Assembly: GCF_001279695.1 (NCBI RefSeq)
Contig: NZ_LGDD01000326.1
Location: forward strand, 4,275 to 68,274
Reading direction: 5' to 3'
Origin: Streptomyces sp. WM6378
Lineage (GTDB): Bacteria; Actinomycetota; Actinomycetes; Streptomycetales; Streptomycetaceae
DNA: 64,000 nucleotides
Shown here: piece by piece, positions 36,401 through 45,622 of the stretch
Layout of the letters: the number at the start of each line of letters is the position of its first letter
How positions within the stretch are numbered: position 1 is the first letter of the stretch
Program-made: the position numbers and the translations under genes
The notes under the pieces: generated by a model
Seen by the model: the letters and a program-made list of their open reading frames with translations, nothing else
What the model was told of the DNA's origin: nothing
The model's database searches: none

Positions 36401-39362
36401 ACATTTCGGGAGCCGCAGGCGCGGCAGGCGCGGGCATGACGTGAGCCGGGACAGCGGCAGTCATCGGTGCCGGCTCCTGCGCGGCTGGTGCGGAGGTCTC
36501 AAGCGGGCGAGCGGGATTCGGCGCGGGCAGTGCATCGGCCCCGCCGGCGGGCGGGTAGAGCCGACCGTGGTTCTTGCCGTTGATCTGTACGGTCATCCTG
36601 GGCTTGCCCTCCTTGGCAGGTGCTGCGGGCGGCGCGTACGGCGCCCACAGCTCGTCGTGTTCGAGTCGGACGCCGTGCGCGGCGAGCCGCCCGAGTGCGT
36701 CCTGCAAGGCGGTGATTCCGTTGCGTCCCTTGCGGTCCAGGCTGATTGCTAGGTGCTCGCGGTCGCCGAGGGTCTGCCCCACGAGGCCCGTCAGGGTGTC
36801 GCCGGCACCTACCTCGACGAACGTCCGCACTCCTGCGGCGTACATCGCCTCGATCTCGTCGCGGAACAGCACCGGCGAGGTGAGGTGGTCAGCGATCCTT
36901 CGACGGATCTCTTCGGGTGCTGCCGGATATGTGGCGGCGTCGGCGTTCCCGTAGACGTCGAACCGGGGCTCGTTGACCTCGACATCACGCAGGTACGCGA
37001 ACAGCGGTTCGCTCGCCTCGGCGACGAACGGGCTGTGGAAGGCCGTCGCGGCCTCCAGCCGTCGGGTGACGATGCCTTCGGCGGCGAGCTTCCCCTGAAC
37101 GACCTCGATGCTCTTGATCGCGCCGGACACAACGCTCTGTGCCGGAGCGTTGTGGTTGGCCAGCCAGACGTCCGCCGCGCCGCAGTCGGTGATGGCCGCC
37201 TCGACCCGGGCGCGTCCAGCCGCTGCCGCCAGCATCGCGCCCGGGGCGGCTGCGGCTTCGCGCATCAACTCACCGCGCTTGCGGGCGAGGCCCATCAAGG
37301 ACTCCGCATCGAGCGCCCCTGCGGCGTGCAGGGCCACCAGCTCGCCGAAACTGTGCCCTGCCACGCAGTCCGGCCGCAGGCCAAGACCGCGCAGCACTTC
37401 AAGCAGGGCGAGACTATGCGCTGCCAGCGCGGGCTGCGCCCACTCGGTGCAGGTCAGCAGCGCCTGCTGAGCGGCCCGCTCCTCATCGTTGAAGGCCGCT
37501 GGCGGAAAGACCACACGGTGCAACGCGCGATCGCCGAACTCCACGCTGCCCATACGGTCCCAGACCGTCTGGGCAACCGGGGACAGCATGGCCACGTCCG
37601 CACCCATGCCGACGTACTGGGCTCCCTGCCCTGGAAAGAGGAACCCGATCCGGCCGACGCTGGCTCCGCCGGTGGCGTAGTGGATGCCGCTCGGTGTGGA
37701 GAACGCTGTGTTCGGCTGCCGGCCGATCAGCGCTTTGGCCTGCGCAAGCTTTTCTGACAGGTCGTCGGAGTGGGAGGCGACGATCGCCAGGCGTACGGGA
37801 TCGCTCGCCCGGAAGTCGCGCTGGCTCTCCCGTGCGATGTCGGCCAGGGCGCGGCCGGTGTCGATTTTCCGGTCCAGCAGGGCGGCTGCGGTCGGGCTAC
37901 TGAACAGCACCAGCTCCGTGGGCGCGCTACGGGTGCGCCAGGCCGTACGGCCGCCGGATCCGGCGGCGGGTGCGTACTCCTCCAGCGTGACGTGGAAGTT
38001 GCTGCCTCCGAAGCCGAAGCTGGACGCCGAGGCCCGGCGCGGGTGGTCCGCGGAGCGCACCCACGGACGCAGCTGGGTGTTCACGTAGAACGGGCTGTCG
38101 TCGATGCCCATCGCGGGGTTGGGTCGCGCAACCTTGATCGTCGGCGGGAGGACCTTGTGGTTCAGGGCCAGGACGGCCTTGAGGAGCCCGGCGGCGCCGG
38201 CGGTGCACTTGGTGTGTCCGATCTGCGACTTGACCGAGCCGATCGCACACCACTGTTTGTCCGCCCGGCCAGGATCCTCGTACACCTGGCGTAGTGCGGC
38301 GAACTCCGCGGCGTCCCCCGCGCTGGTCCCGGTGCCGTGCGCCTCCACCAGTTCCACGGTCCCCGGGCCGTAGCCGGCCTGCTCGTAGGCACGCCGCAGA
38401 GCCCGGGACTGCCCCTCGGGCAACGGCGCGTAGATCGCGGTGCCTTTGCCGTCCGACGAGGTACCGATGCCGCGGATGACGGCGTAGATCCGGTCTCCGG
38501 CACGCTCCGCGTCGTCCAGCCGCTTCAGCGCGTACAGGGCGATGCCCTCGCCGAGCATCGTGCCGTCGGCCGCATCGGAGAACGGCCGGCAGTCGCCGCT
38601 GGGTGACAGGGCGGGCGTCTTGGAGAAGGCCATGAACATGCCGACGTCGTTCGAGGCGTCGACGCCCCCGCTGATCACCAGGTCGGACCGGCCGAGGGAG
38701 AGCTCTGCCACCGCGGTCGAAAGCGCCGCGAAGGAGCTCGCACACGCGGCGTCGGTGGTGTGATTGGTGCCGTGCAGATCGAACTTGTTGGCGATCCGAC
38801 CGGCGATGACGTTTGTGAGCATCCCCGGAAAGGTCGACTCCTGCCAGGGCGTGTGGTGGTCGGTGATGGTGTTGCAGACGGCCTGCGCCTCGTCCTCGGG
38901 GATGCCGTTCTGCCGCAGGGCCTTGAGCCACACAGGGCGCTGGTTCCGCGCGCACATGTGGGTGAGCAGTTCCGTCGAGCTGGCTCCCAGGATGACGCCC
39001 ACGCGGTCACGGTCCACTCCCGGGAGTCCGCCGGCGTCGGTGAGGACCTGCTCGGCCACCATGAGCGCCAGCAGCTGTGTGACGTCCGTCGAGGCAAGGA
39101 TGTTCGGCGGGATGCCGAAGGCCAGCGGATCGAAGCCGACCTTCGGCAGGAAGGCTCCCCGGCGGGCATAGGTCTTGTCCGGTGCGGCGGGATCGGGGTC
39201 GTAGTAGTCCTCGACGAGCCATCGATCGGCGGGGACGTCCGTGATCAGATCGCGACCGGCCACAACCGTACGCCAGAAGCCGTCAGCGCCCGGCGAGCCG
39301 GGCAGCAGCGCGCCGATACCGACCACGGCGATCGGAACCTGTGTGGGGCGGGTGACGGACAT
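33444..39362 (-). CDS. PUFA-synthase-like megasynthase: KS-AT-ACP-KR-DH (Pfa2/PfaA type) with one ACP
   Basis: The natural start is ATG 39362 (AAGGAAGTTGAGAG upstream), MSVTRPTQVPIAVVGIGALL, giving 1972 residues; an in-frame extension reaches 39485. Domains: ketosynthase (Cys207 in TTDAACASSFAAL; VEAHGTGTSAGDA), malonyl-type acyltransferase (GHSFGE near residue 670), a long Ala/Pro linker, one ACP (~1105-1195, Ser in LGVDSIKRVEIL, the PUFA-synthase ACP signature), a ketoreductase (~1430-1700, ATGGARGVTAAALLDLA, FSSVAAVFGNAGQSDYAMAN), and a C-terminal dehydratase (~1720-1972, HDIAGVPVLP and DGGLQ). PUFA synthases normally carry several tandem ACPs; a single one is unusual and should lower flux or yield. 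Confidence 0.9.
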   Translation of the reverse strand: MSVTRPTQVPIAVVGIGALLPGSPGADGFWRTVVAGRDLITDVPADRWLVEDYYDPDPAAPDKTYARRGAFLPKVGFDPLAFGIPPNILASTDVTQLLALMVAEQVLTDAGGLPGVDRDRVGVILGASSTELLTHMCARNQRPVWLKALRQNGIPEDEAQAVCNTITDHHTPWQESTFPGMLTNVIAGRIANKFDLHGTNHTTDAACASSFAALSTAVAELSLGRSDLVISGGVDASNDVGMFMAFSKTPALSPSGDCRPFSDAADGTMLGEGIALYALKRLDDAERAGDRIYAVIRGIGTSSDGKGTAIYAPLPEGQSRALRRAYEQAGYGPGTVELVEAHGTGTSAGDAAEFAALRQVYEDPGRADKQWCAIGSVKSQIGHTKCTAGAAGLLKAVLALNHKVLPPTIKVARPNPAMGIDDSPFYVNTQLRPWVRSADHPRRASASSFGFGGSNFHVTLEEYAPAAGSGGRTAWRTRSAPTELVLFSSPTAAALLDRKIDTGRALADIARESQRDFRASDPVRLAIVASHSDDLSEKLAQAKALIGRQPNTAFSTPSGIHYATGGASVGRIGFLFPGQGAQYVGMGADVAMLSPVAQTVWDRMGSVEFGDRALHRVVFPPAAFNDEERAAQQALLTCTEWAQPALAAHSLALLEVLRGLGLRPDCVAGHSFGELVALHAAGALDAESLMGLARKRGELMREAAAAPGAMLAAAAGRARVEAAITDCGAADVWLANHNAPAQSVVSGAIKSIEVVQGKLAAEGIVTRRLEAATAFHSPFVAEASEPLFAYLRDVEVNEPRFDVYGNADAATYPAAPEEIRRRIADHLTSPVLFRDEIEAMYAAGVRTFVEVGAGDTLTGLVGQTLGDREHLAISLDRKGRNGITALQDALGRLAAHGVRLEHDELWAPYAPPAAPAKEGKPRMTVQINGKNHGRLYPPAGGADALPAPNPARPLETSAPAAQEPAPMTAAVPAHVMPAPAAPAAPEMSSPDTDWFALIDNAQRHTAEAHTACQQMLVDSHLAFLQMTETTFAAMLGARSGEGAAPPPVLAPPNLPVARSESPAVAPLSTAAVAPAVVTPSAVPTPADAPFVLPEPPAVVAPPAPPAPNVPQDLSATGFEELLLAVVAERTGYPVSMLNVDMGLEADLGVDSIKRVEILSALRKRVGDQPNGNADGNVGELLKLRTLRQIVEAFTATDTDTASASPVAEQDQDHGIPVPRHEPAEHVELGRLAIRMLETPTPGLTMAGLGDQPVAVTDDGCGTAELVTAKLTHHGIHATVVTTVPPDARAVVHLGGLARIGSPEEALEVQREVFRAARSVAPHFTTQGGVFVTVQDTGGDFGLASRHPDRAWLGGIAALTRTATKEWPTASVKAIDCERGGRDADAVAEAIVGELLSGGPAAEVGLRADGTRTTVGLAPASAETGPKADIGPDSVIVATGGARGVTAAALLDLARTHRPRIVLLGRTEPAQEPPGLATATDEAALTRILAERSGTSSPATIGAEARAILAAREVRSTLAALESAGSKVRYVPADVRDSGRLHDVLQEVRRDWGPITGIVHGAGVLADKLIAEKTDEQFDRVLATKAGGMRALLAATEGDPLTMIVLFSSVAAVFGNAGQSDYAMANEVLNHVASAEHARRPNCLVRSIAWGPWHGGMVTSALAAHFGRSGVPLIPTGQGAAAFTAELSAAGVDARVVIAAGPGPGSMAAGAEPVAAQLLIGARTHSYLADHDIAGVPVLPVATALDWFVRAAAVWRPNAGHLVLRDLRVYSKIALPHLGGAGHRLTLRGRGAMIGSPSALEAELLGEEGTPHFRTHLDFEASPPSPASWGTPQGLAAARHTEIYDGRVLFHGPRFQAIRSVHGIGTDGAEATVTGLTELGWGDDHWQLDVAAVDGGLQLALLWAESVLGDATLPMAVAECRMHRRGPVEGTVRCVVRATKVHDMGARCDAALIDPDGVPRVELLGIELVRRPS

Positions 39363-39408
39363 TCTCTCAACTTCCTTGGCAACTAAGGCAGTCAGCGTGG
39401 ACAGCGGC

Positions 39409-41007
39409 TCAGGCGAGGTGACGGGGGGCGAAGGCGAACGCCGAGGAGGGCACCGGCAAGCCGTACGTACGGAGTTGGTGCGCACGGGTGGTCACGGCCG
39501 CACCTTCGAGCAGATTGAGCGCGATCTGCACCACGGAACGGTGGGTTGGATCCGCGAGGAAGCTACCGGCGGTCCACCGGTTGAAAGCGCCCATCGCCGG
39601 TCCGCACCAGATCTGGTAATCGCCGCGCCGAGTCGTATCTCCGGTGATCGCCCAACGGCTGGAGCTGCCCAAGTACCAGCGGAAGACCAGCGCCATGCGG
39701 TGCTTGGGGTCGTTCTCCGCGCGAGTGATCTCCCCCGGGTCGCGCTGCTGCCAGAACTGGCGGGTCTGCGCCCAGACTTCGTCGATCGAGGCTCTCAGCA
39801 CATCCCGTTCGATCTTGACCCGCAACTGCTGGGGCAGCTCCTCCAAGGACTGATGGGTCTGGTACGCCTCGTAGAGGCGCCCGGCCCTCGACGCAAACAT
39901 GGTTCCCCGGCGCAGGACTTGGAGTTTGACGCCCAGCTCGAACATATCGGCGGACGGGGCCATGATCACGTCAGCGACGTCGGCGTCGGCCAGCATCGCC
40001 TTCGCGTCGTCGGAGATACCGGCCTCCACAGCCACCTGGTTCACCGACCCCGTCACCACGTAGGCCGCCCCCAGCGCGAACGCGGAAGCGACTCCCTCGG
40101 GCGTCCCCAGCCCTCCGGCAGCGCCGATCCTGACCTCCCGCGCGTAGCCGAAACGCCGCGTCAGTTCGTCCCGCAGGTTCAGAATCCGTGGCAGCAAGGC
40201 GCCCAGCGGCCGGTTGTCGGTGTGTCCACCACTGTCGGACTCGACCGTGATGTCCTCGGCCACCGGCACCAGCGCGGCCAGTGCGGCTTCCTCCGCAGTG
40301 AGCTCGCCCCGCTCCACCAGCAGACGCAACAGCTCCGGCGGTGCCGGTGAGAGGAATCGCTCGGCGACCTCCGGTCGCGACACCTTCGCGAAGAGCCGGG
40401 TGCGTCGCACGATCTGCCCGTCCGCGCCGCGATTCAGCCCGGCGGCTGAGCACAGCACCACAGCCGGGGTGAGTGCCATGTACGCCGACGCCGAGACGCA
40501 GGGGACAGCGTGACGCAGAAGCAGCTTGGCTACGCGGTACTCCAGCTCGGGCTCGTTCGGCGAGTGGATCAGGTTCACACCCCAGTTCGGCACACCGGAA
40601 AGCTCCCCGGCCAACTCGTGTACGGCTCGCTCGACCTCGGGAAGGCCGAGGCCACCGGCCCCGAAGAAACCGAGCATCTCGGCCCGGGCCATCGCCGTCA
40701 CCATGCGCGTCGTCGCGATGCCGTTCGCCATCTCCCCGGCCACATAGGGGAAGCGGACGCCATGTGCCTCGCAGAAGGTCCGCCCGCCCAACCACTCTGG
40801 ATACAGAGGCGGCAGCGTGCCGACCACATCGCCCGCCGGCCTCGCCCCCATCGCCAGGCCCAACCCGCGCCCTGTGGGTCCGGCGACGATGTGCGCATGC
40901 TGCCGGACTTCCCGAACGCAGGCCGCGATCTCCTCGGGTACGAAGACCGGCAGGGCAGTAACGCCTTCATCAGGACATGCCAGTAGGGACAAGGGTCGGC
41001 TCCCCAT
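39409..41007 (-). CDS. pfaD: PfaD-type enoyl reductase of the PUFA-synthase-like system
   Basis: A 532-residue flavin-dependent TIM-barrel enzyme of the PfaD/nitronate-monooxygenase-like type. Recognisable segments are PYVAGEMANGIATTRMVTAM, MLGFFGAGGLGLPEVERAV, WGVNLIHSPNEPELEYRVAK, VEDITVESDSGGHTDNRPLG-like AEDITVESDSGGHTDNRPLG and RIGAAGGLGTPEGVASAFAL. The PfaD-typical C-terminal RWYLGSSSRWA and CGPAMGAFNRWTAGSF are also present. It reduces enoyl-ACP at chosen rounds, so it sets where double bonds remain. It lies upstream of the megasynthase gene with a 46-bp gap, matching the Pfa1-Pfa2-Pfa3 order of myxobacteria. Confidence 0.9.
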   Translation of the reverse strand: MGSRPLSLLACPDEGVTALPVFVPEEIAACVREVRQHAHIVAGPTGRGLGLAMGARPAGDVVGTLPPLYPEWLGGRTFCEAHGVRFPYVAGEMANGIATTRMVTAMARAEMLGFFGAGGLGLPEVERAVHELAGELSGVPNWGVNLIHSPNEPELEYRVAKLLLRHAVPCVSASAYMALTPAVVLCSAAGLNRGADGQIVRRTRLFAKVSRPEVAERFLSPAPPELLRLLVERGELTAEEAALAALVPVAEDITVESDSGGHTDNRPLGALLPRILNLRDELTRRFGYAREVRIGAAGGLGTPEGVASAFALGAAYVVTGSVNQVAVEAGISDDAKAMLADADVADVIMAPSADMFELGVKLQVLRRGTMFASRAGRLYEAYQTHQSLEELPQQLRVKIERDVLRASIDEVWAQTRQFWQQRDPGEITRAENDPKHRMALVFRWYLGSSSRWAITGDTTRRGDYQIWCGPAMGAFNRWTAGSFLADPTHRSVVQIALNLLEGAAVTTRAHQLRTYGLPVPSSAFAFAPRHLA

Positions 41008-41082
41008 CAGGTGCGAGTGGCGGAACGTGATGTCGTGAGGCGCAAGAACCCCTGCCGCATCATCGGCATCGAGAAGTACGGG

Positions 41083-42201
41083 TCAGCGGACTCCGGCACT
41101 GGAAGCGGTCGCATGGTTCGTGCTGACGCCGGCGGTCAAGTAGTCCAGATCGACACGGATCTCGGAGGAAGCCGGGCCCAGCTGAGTCCGTACCCGGGTG
41201 TCGTCAAAACGGCGGCGGTGGCTGAGGTACGGCGTGAATCCGGGGTAAAGGTCCGCAGCTGCCTCCAGCGGGGTCGGATCGACGCGTCTCGCCTCGACGA
41301 ACTCCACGCGCACCGGCATAAGACGCTCCGCCAGTGCGGCAAGCACCGGGACCGCGACATCGTGGTCATGGACGACGTGGTAGGTGTCGACCCGCCCCGA
41401 GGGCGGCTTGCTCGCCAACTTGGCCATGATCGCGGCGGCGTGCTCCACCGGCATCAGGTTCAGGTGCCCCTCGGGGTCACCCGGCAGCCGCACCACCGGC
41501 CGGCCCTCTTTGGCGATGTCCACGCCGGCGCTGAGATGCCGAACTGCGTTCTGCGCGATCTGATCGATGAACTGCATCGGATGGGCGGGTAGATCGGGGT
41601 GTGGTGGCAGGTCGGTGACCAGGATGCTCGGCCGCATGACCACGACAGGCCGGCCATGGGCCCGCGACCATTCGCGCACCAGCACTTCGGCCTCGTACTT
41701 GGACCGCTCGTAACCGTTCTCAAAGCCGTGCGTGTCATCCAACTCGTCTTCGTAGACGACGCCGTGGCGTCGAGCCCCGCCGACGAAGGCAGTGCCGATG
41801 TGATGGACCATCGGCTTACGGACTCCGGCGGTGGCCAGCTCCAGCACGTTCCTGGTGCCCCCGACATTGGCCTGGCGCAGCTTCGCCAGGTCGTCGTCCA
41901 GCTTGATGTTGCCCGCACTGTGCCAGATCACGTCCAGTTCGTCGGCCAGTTGCCGAAAGGCGACGCCTGACAGTCCCATCCGCGGCTGCCCCAGATCGAT
42001 CTCCACCACGCGAAGCCTGCGCGGGAGCTCCGCGATCAACTCGCGGGGTCCATCCGTCAGCTCCAGAAATCGTGTGATCCGACCGAGCGCCCCCTCAGAC
42101 CCGGCGTGCGCGAGAACCGTCAGTGAGTCGTGGCGCTCAAGCAGCTCGCGTACAAGGCGCAGTCCAAGGAATCCGGTAGCGCCGGTGAGCGCGACGTGCA
42201 C
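41083..42201 (-). CDS. Thioester-reductase-type SDR (fatty acyl reductase)
   Basis: GTG 42201 (GGGAG nine bases upstream) gives 372 residues. The N-terminus MHVALTGATGFLGLRLVREL carries the GxxGxxG nucleotide site. IWHSAGNIKLDDDLAKLRQA (residues after the thioester-reductase VxHxAA motif), VGGTRNVLELA and the catalytic YERSK are typical of extended SDRs of the thioester-reductase/male-sterility group. These enzymes reductively release an acyl thioester as aldehyde or alcohol. As first gene of the lipid operon it is probably the off-loading enzyme, implying a fatty aldehyde or alcohol rather than a free acid. A sugar-epimerase-like role is less likely. Confidence 0.8.
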   Translation of the reverse strand: MHVALTGATGFLGLRLVRELLERHDSLTVLAHAGSEGALGRITRFLELTDGPRELIAELPRRLRVVEIDLGQPRMGLSGVAFRQLADELDVIWHSAGNIKLDDDLAKLRQANVGGTRNVLELATAGVRKPMVHHIGTAFVGGARRHGVVYEDELDDTHGFENGYERSKYEAEVLVREWSRAHGRPVVVMRPSILVTDLPPHPDLPAHPMQFIDQIAQNAVRHLSAGVDIAKEGRPVVRLPGDPEGHLNLMPVEHAAAIMAKLASKPPSGRVDTYHVVHDHDVAVPVLAALAERLMPVRVEFVEARRVDPTPLEAAADLYPGFTPYLSHRRRFDDTRVRTQLGPASSEIRVDLDYLTAGVSTNHATASSAGVR

Positions 42202-43035
42202 CTTCAGTGGCTCCCAAGCTGAGAGGAATGAGGATGTGACTGGCTTTGCGGTGGAGCATGAACCTGCTGTGACCCTCCACGCGAGTCACATAAATTCGAC
42301 CTGCTCAAGGAGACAACGGGCAGGCTTTCGGCATGGAAACGGCGTGGCTGGCGGAATCGTAGAATTCACCCGGATGGATCCCAAAAATCGATGCGTTTAA
42401 CAGTTCGCATGGGTTTGAGCGGCCCTCTGGACCAGCTGGCCCTGGGAACCTTGGTGTCGTCAACGTCGTCCGATTCGTTGCCCGAACTGCCCTGCCCAGC
42501 ATCGTTGCCGCCGCGTCCCTCCAGGCGGAGCTGGACTGGTCGCAGGTAGGCGGTCCTCATGCGCGCATATGCGTTTGGTGGTGAAGCGGGACCGGATGTA
42601 CGTGGCGACTGGTCTCAGTGCCGAGCGGTCAGCTCCGCTGCCGCGGGGCAAGGCCGCCGACCAAGGGGTGGTCAGCCAGCGCCCTTGGGCGGTCTGGAGC
42701 AACCCGGGCGCAGGCGGGCTGGGCTCGGGCGGCTTGGTGGGCGCTGTGCTTGCGGCTGCCTGGCGGGCGGGCTGCTTCGGTCTGGCGCAGGCCATGTTGG
42801 TCCGGGACGGGATCTACACAGAACAGCACACCGCATTAACAAGACGCCCGTTCCGACCAGAGCCCAACGACCAGGACTGGGTATCCATGCTCATCGTCAC
42901 CCGTGAGGACCGATCCTGATCACGTCCTGCTCGACGGGACCCTCGCCGAGTGCGACCGCGTCGGCGACAGCCGGACGGACTTTTCCCAGAAGCACCGCCG
43001 TCGTGCAGCTCGACGACATCATCTGGCCAGTGAGC
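42202..43035. other. Upstream region of the lipid operon, no supported gene
   Basis: The first ~150 bp should contain the promoter of the minus-strand operon. A weak candidate is TTGTCT with TTATGT about 17 bp downstream, near 42290-42320 on the minus strand. The plus-strand frame 42569-42919 (117 codons, GGLGSGGLVGAVLAAAWRAG) is open but unrecognised and may be chance or a decayed gene. Confidence 0.35.
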
Positions 43036-43234
43036 GACTCTGTCGGGAATCTTGAAGTGGCGGGTCATTTTCCTTGCTGCCACCATGGCGGGCGGCGGAA
43101 GCCGTGGGAGTCGAGGTACTGCTGGAACGCTGTCGGTCGGCGAGGGCGGTGGGTGGTGTCCTGGGGGTCTTGCTCGGTGAGACGTTCGATGTTCACGGCG
43201 ATGGCGGTCAGGACGTGCTGGACGTGGGTCTTGG
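43036..43234 (-). pseudogene. IS1182-family remnant (end plus transposase C-terminus)
   Basis: The end signature GACTCTGTCGGGAATCTTG (43036-43054) is followed on the minus strand by the last ~50 codons of an IS1182 transposase: [16 protein letters not shown], then RRPTAFQQYLDSHGF. An IS4-type element interrupts it at 43235. The copy is about as far from its transposase stop as in the intact element at 7763-9607. Confidence 0.75.
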
Positions 43235-44820
43235 GCCAATGCCGGGAGTTTGAGTCCGGGGCCTGTTGTCAACCTGTTCGGTGAAGTCAGCCTGGTGGGG
43301 CGGGGCTCCGCGTAGGACGGAAGTCGACCAAGACACCGTTCTTCGAGGAGCCCCTATGGTTCAGTCTGGCACGCTGGTGCGTGCACGTATGGGTGGTGAA
43401 GTGTCTTTCGCTGCCGGGCACTTGGGCGAGCTGACGCGGGTCACCGTCGCCGGTGGACGCGGTGCTCGCGAAGACCGGACGGGTGCAGTTGCGTGTCCGC
43501 AAGCTCCCCTCGCGGGTGGTGGTGTACTTCGTGCTCGCGATGGCACTGTTCACCGAGCACGGATACCGGGGCGTGTGGGCCTGCCTGGTCGCCGGGGCAG
43601 GGCTGCCGGATGTTGATCCGTCGGCGGCTGCCTTGCGGCAGGCCCGGCGGCGGATCGGCTCAGCACCACTGGCCGCACTGTTCGACGAGGTGAAAGGGGC
43701 CGCCGCGGCCGCGGACACACCGGGCTCGTGGTGGCAGGGGCTGCGGGTAGTGGCCTGGGACGGCACCGGCCTCCAGGTTCCCGACAGCCCCGAGAACCTC
43801 GCGGTCTGCGGCCGGGCAGCCGGGAAGTTCGGACTGGGCGGCTTCCCTCTGATGTGGCTGACCGTGCTGGTCGAATGCGGGACCCGAACCCTGATCGACG
43901 CGATCATCGGCCCCTGGAAGCAGTCCGAGAAGGACCAGGCCCTCCTGCTGTGCCGGGCGCTGCGCCCGGGCATGCTGGTGCTGGCCGACCGCGGCAGCAA
44001 GGGAGTTCCACTGGCCTGCGCGGCCGCCGCGACGGGTGCGCACCTGCTGTGGCGGACCAGCACCGACCGTCTGCCGCCGGTACTCCATCTGCTGCCCGAC
44101 GGCACCTACCTGTCCATGGCCACCAGCCAGAACGAACGCGCCCGCCTGGCCCGTTGGACCCGTCACCGCCAGGGCGTCCCGCCGCAGGCACAGGGCCTGG
44201 CCCTGCGGGTGATCGAAGCCACCGTCACCGTCCGCACCGCCGGCGGGAACCGCCACACCACCCACCTTCGGCTGGTCACCACCCTGCTCGACCATGAGCA
44301 GTACCCCGCCACCGAACTCGCCGAGCTCTACCACGAGCGGTGGCAGGTGGAGACCGCGTACCTCGGTTTGAAGGTCACCCTCCGAGGTCCCGGGCGCGTC
44401 CTGCGGTCGCAGACCTTCGACGGAGCACGGCAGGAACTCTTCGGCCTGCTCATCGTCTACCAGGCTGCCCGGCTCATCGCCGCCGACGCGGCCGGCCAGG
44501 CCGGCATCGATCCCGATCGCATCTCGCTGACCGTGACGCTGCGAGCAGCCCGCCTTACCGTCCTCAGCGCGACCGGGTCCACAGCCACCTCCGTCACCTC
44601 ACCAACTCCCCGGATCCGACGGGCCATCCTCCACCCCCGAGAACTGGGGCCGGCACACCGCGGACCCCGCATCCTGCCCCGCCGCGTCAAACGCCCGATC
44701 TCCACCTTCGCCTACAACACAACGAGAAAAGACCCGCCCTTCCTCGACCCCCGAGATCGTCATCACGATCGGCGTACCAGCCGATCTGCCACGTCGACCT
44801 GTCTAACTTCCCGGCATTGG
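43235..44820 (+). mobile_element. IS4-family insertion sequence nested in an IS1182 remnant
   Basis: Imperfect terminal inverted repeats: left GCCAATGCCGGGAGTT (43235-43250), right AACTTCCCGGCATTGG (44805-44820), differing by one base deletion in the left copy. They enclose an IS4-type transposase. The left flank is IS1182 sequence, so this element inserted later. Its position between the lipid and RiPP operons may have separated parts of one ancestral cluster. Confidence 0.75.
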
Positions 44821-44865
44821 GACTTACCACGCCCCCGGCGCACCGAAGGTGTGCTGAGTCGCTGA
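43356..44865 (+). pseudogene. IS4 family transposase with N-terminal frameshift
   Basis: The N-terminal piece starts at ATG 43356 (MVQSGTLVRARMGGEVSFAA, GHLGELTRV). The rest continues from about 43450 in the next frame (VDAVLAKTGRVQLRVRKLPS onward). The main body is complete: Asp in RVVAWDGTGLQVPD, Asp in LVLADRGSKGVPLAC and a canonical IS4 YREK motif, YHERWQVETAYLGLK (Y-x2-R-x3-E-x6-K). Either one base was lost or gained near 43440, or expression needs frameshifting. The C-terminal ~20 residues read beyond the right inverted repeat. Confidence 0.75.
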
Positions 44866-45620
44866 ACTGCCGTGACGGCTGGAATCGCCTGATGACGGAA
44901 TTGAGTTGGGCCCGCCCCTCGATCCTGCCGCGACGTCTGCGAACGTCTCCTCCAGGGCTCACAACGGGTGCCGTCGTGCGGCCGCCTGGTCGACCCGAAT
45001 GCCGGCCCGTCGGCGACCGGAGCGCCACGGTGAGCGTGAACGCCCATGCGGAGTCCTCGAGAGCGCGGACGATGGCAGCCCGCGGCAGAGGACGAGGGCG
45101 GCACACCCCATGACGGGAAGGGGCTGGGGCGAGAGGGCCGTGAGGCGATCCAGGTCCGGCAGAGCACGACGCCGATGCCGTTGACCGCAATCGCCTTCCC
45201 CTGGGTGTGTCCAACGGATCGCGTGACTGGGCCGCGCTGATGTCGTCCCGGCCGACATGGGTGGCAGAGCGATCTGTCGGATCGGGAGTGGGCCGGGACT
45301 GAACCGCACCTGCCGAAGAACATGGGACACGGCGGGCGCTGGGCGTGCCACCGCAAGGTGATCGACGGGATCTTGTTCCGGCAGCGCACTCGTATCCCGT
45401 GGCGCCACCTGCCGACGCGGTCGGTAAAGGGAAGACCTGCCATGACCGGCATCGGAGGCGATCGGCCACTCGCGGGGCAGCGGCTGTGTCGCCACCCCCG
45501 CCGTGCTCCGGCGCTTCGTCGGTGCCGTCGAGGGCGGCGTGTACCTCGTGCAGTTTGGCCCTCTAATGCGCGTTATGCCCGAACCCAATAATTAATGAGT
45601 ACGCAAAAACGCGCCCTTCC
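44821..45620. other. IS debris between the IS4 element and the RiPP operon
   Basis: No intact gene. A plus-strand piece at 45322-45470 (RWACHRKVIDGILFRQRTRI, PWRHLPTR) is the N-terminal DUF4096 part of an IS5-type transposase and is frameshifted. About 44870-45240 contains Arg/Pro-rich frames without recognisable domains. Base composition falls visibly near 45570 as the RiPP promoter region begins. Confidence 0.5.
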
Positions 45621-45622
45621 TC

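Noticed and set aside
34558..36444. 628-codon plus-strand open frame
   Set aside because: Antisense of the KS-AT-ACP-KR-DH gene; Ser/Arg/Pro-rich high-GC shadow.
42569..42919. 117-codon plus-strand frame as a gene of the lipid cluster
   Set aside because: No conserved motifs; lies in IS-flanked intergenic DNA. Left unassigned.
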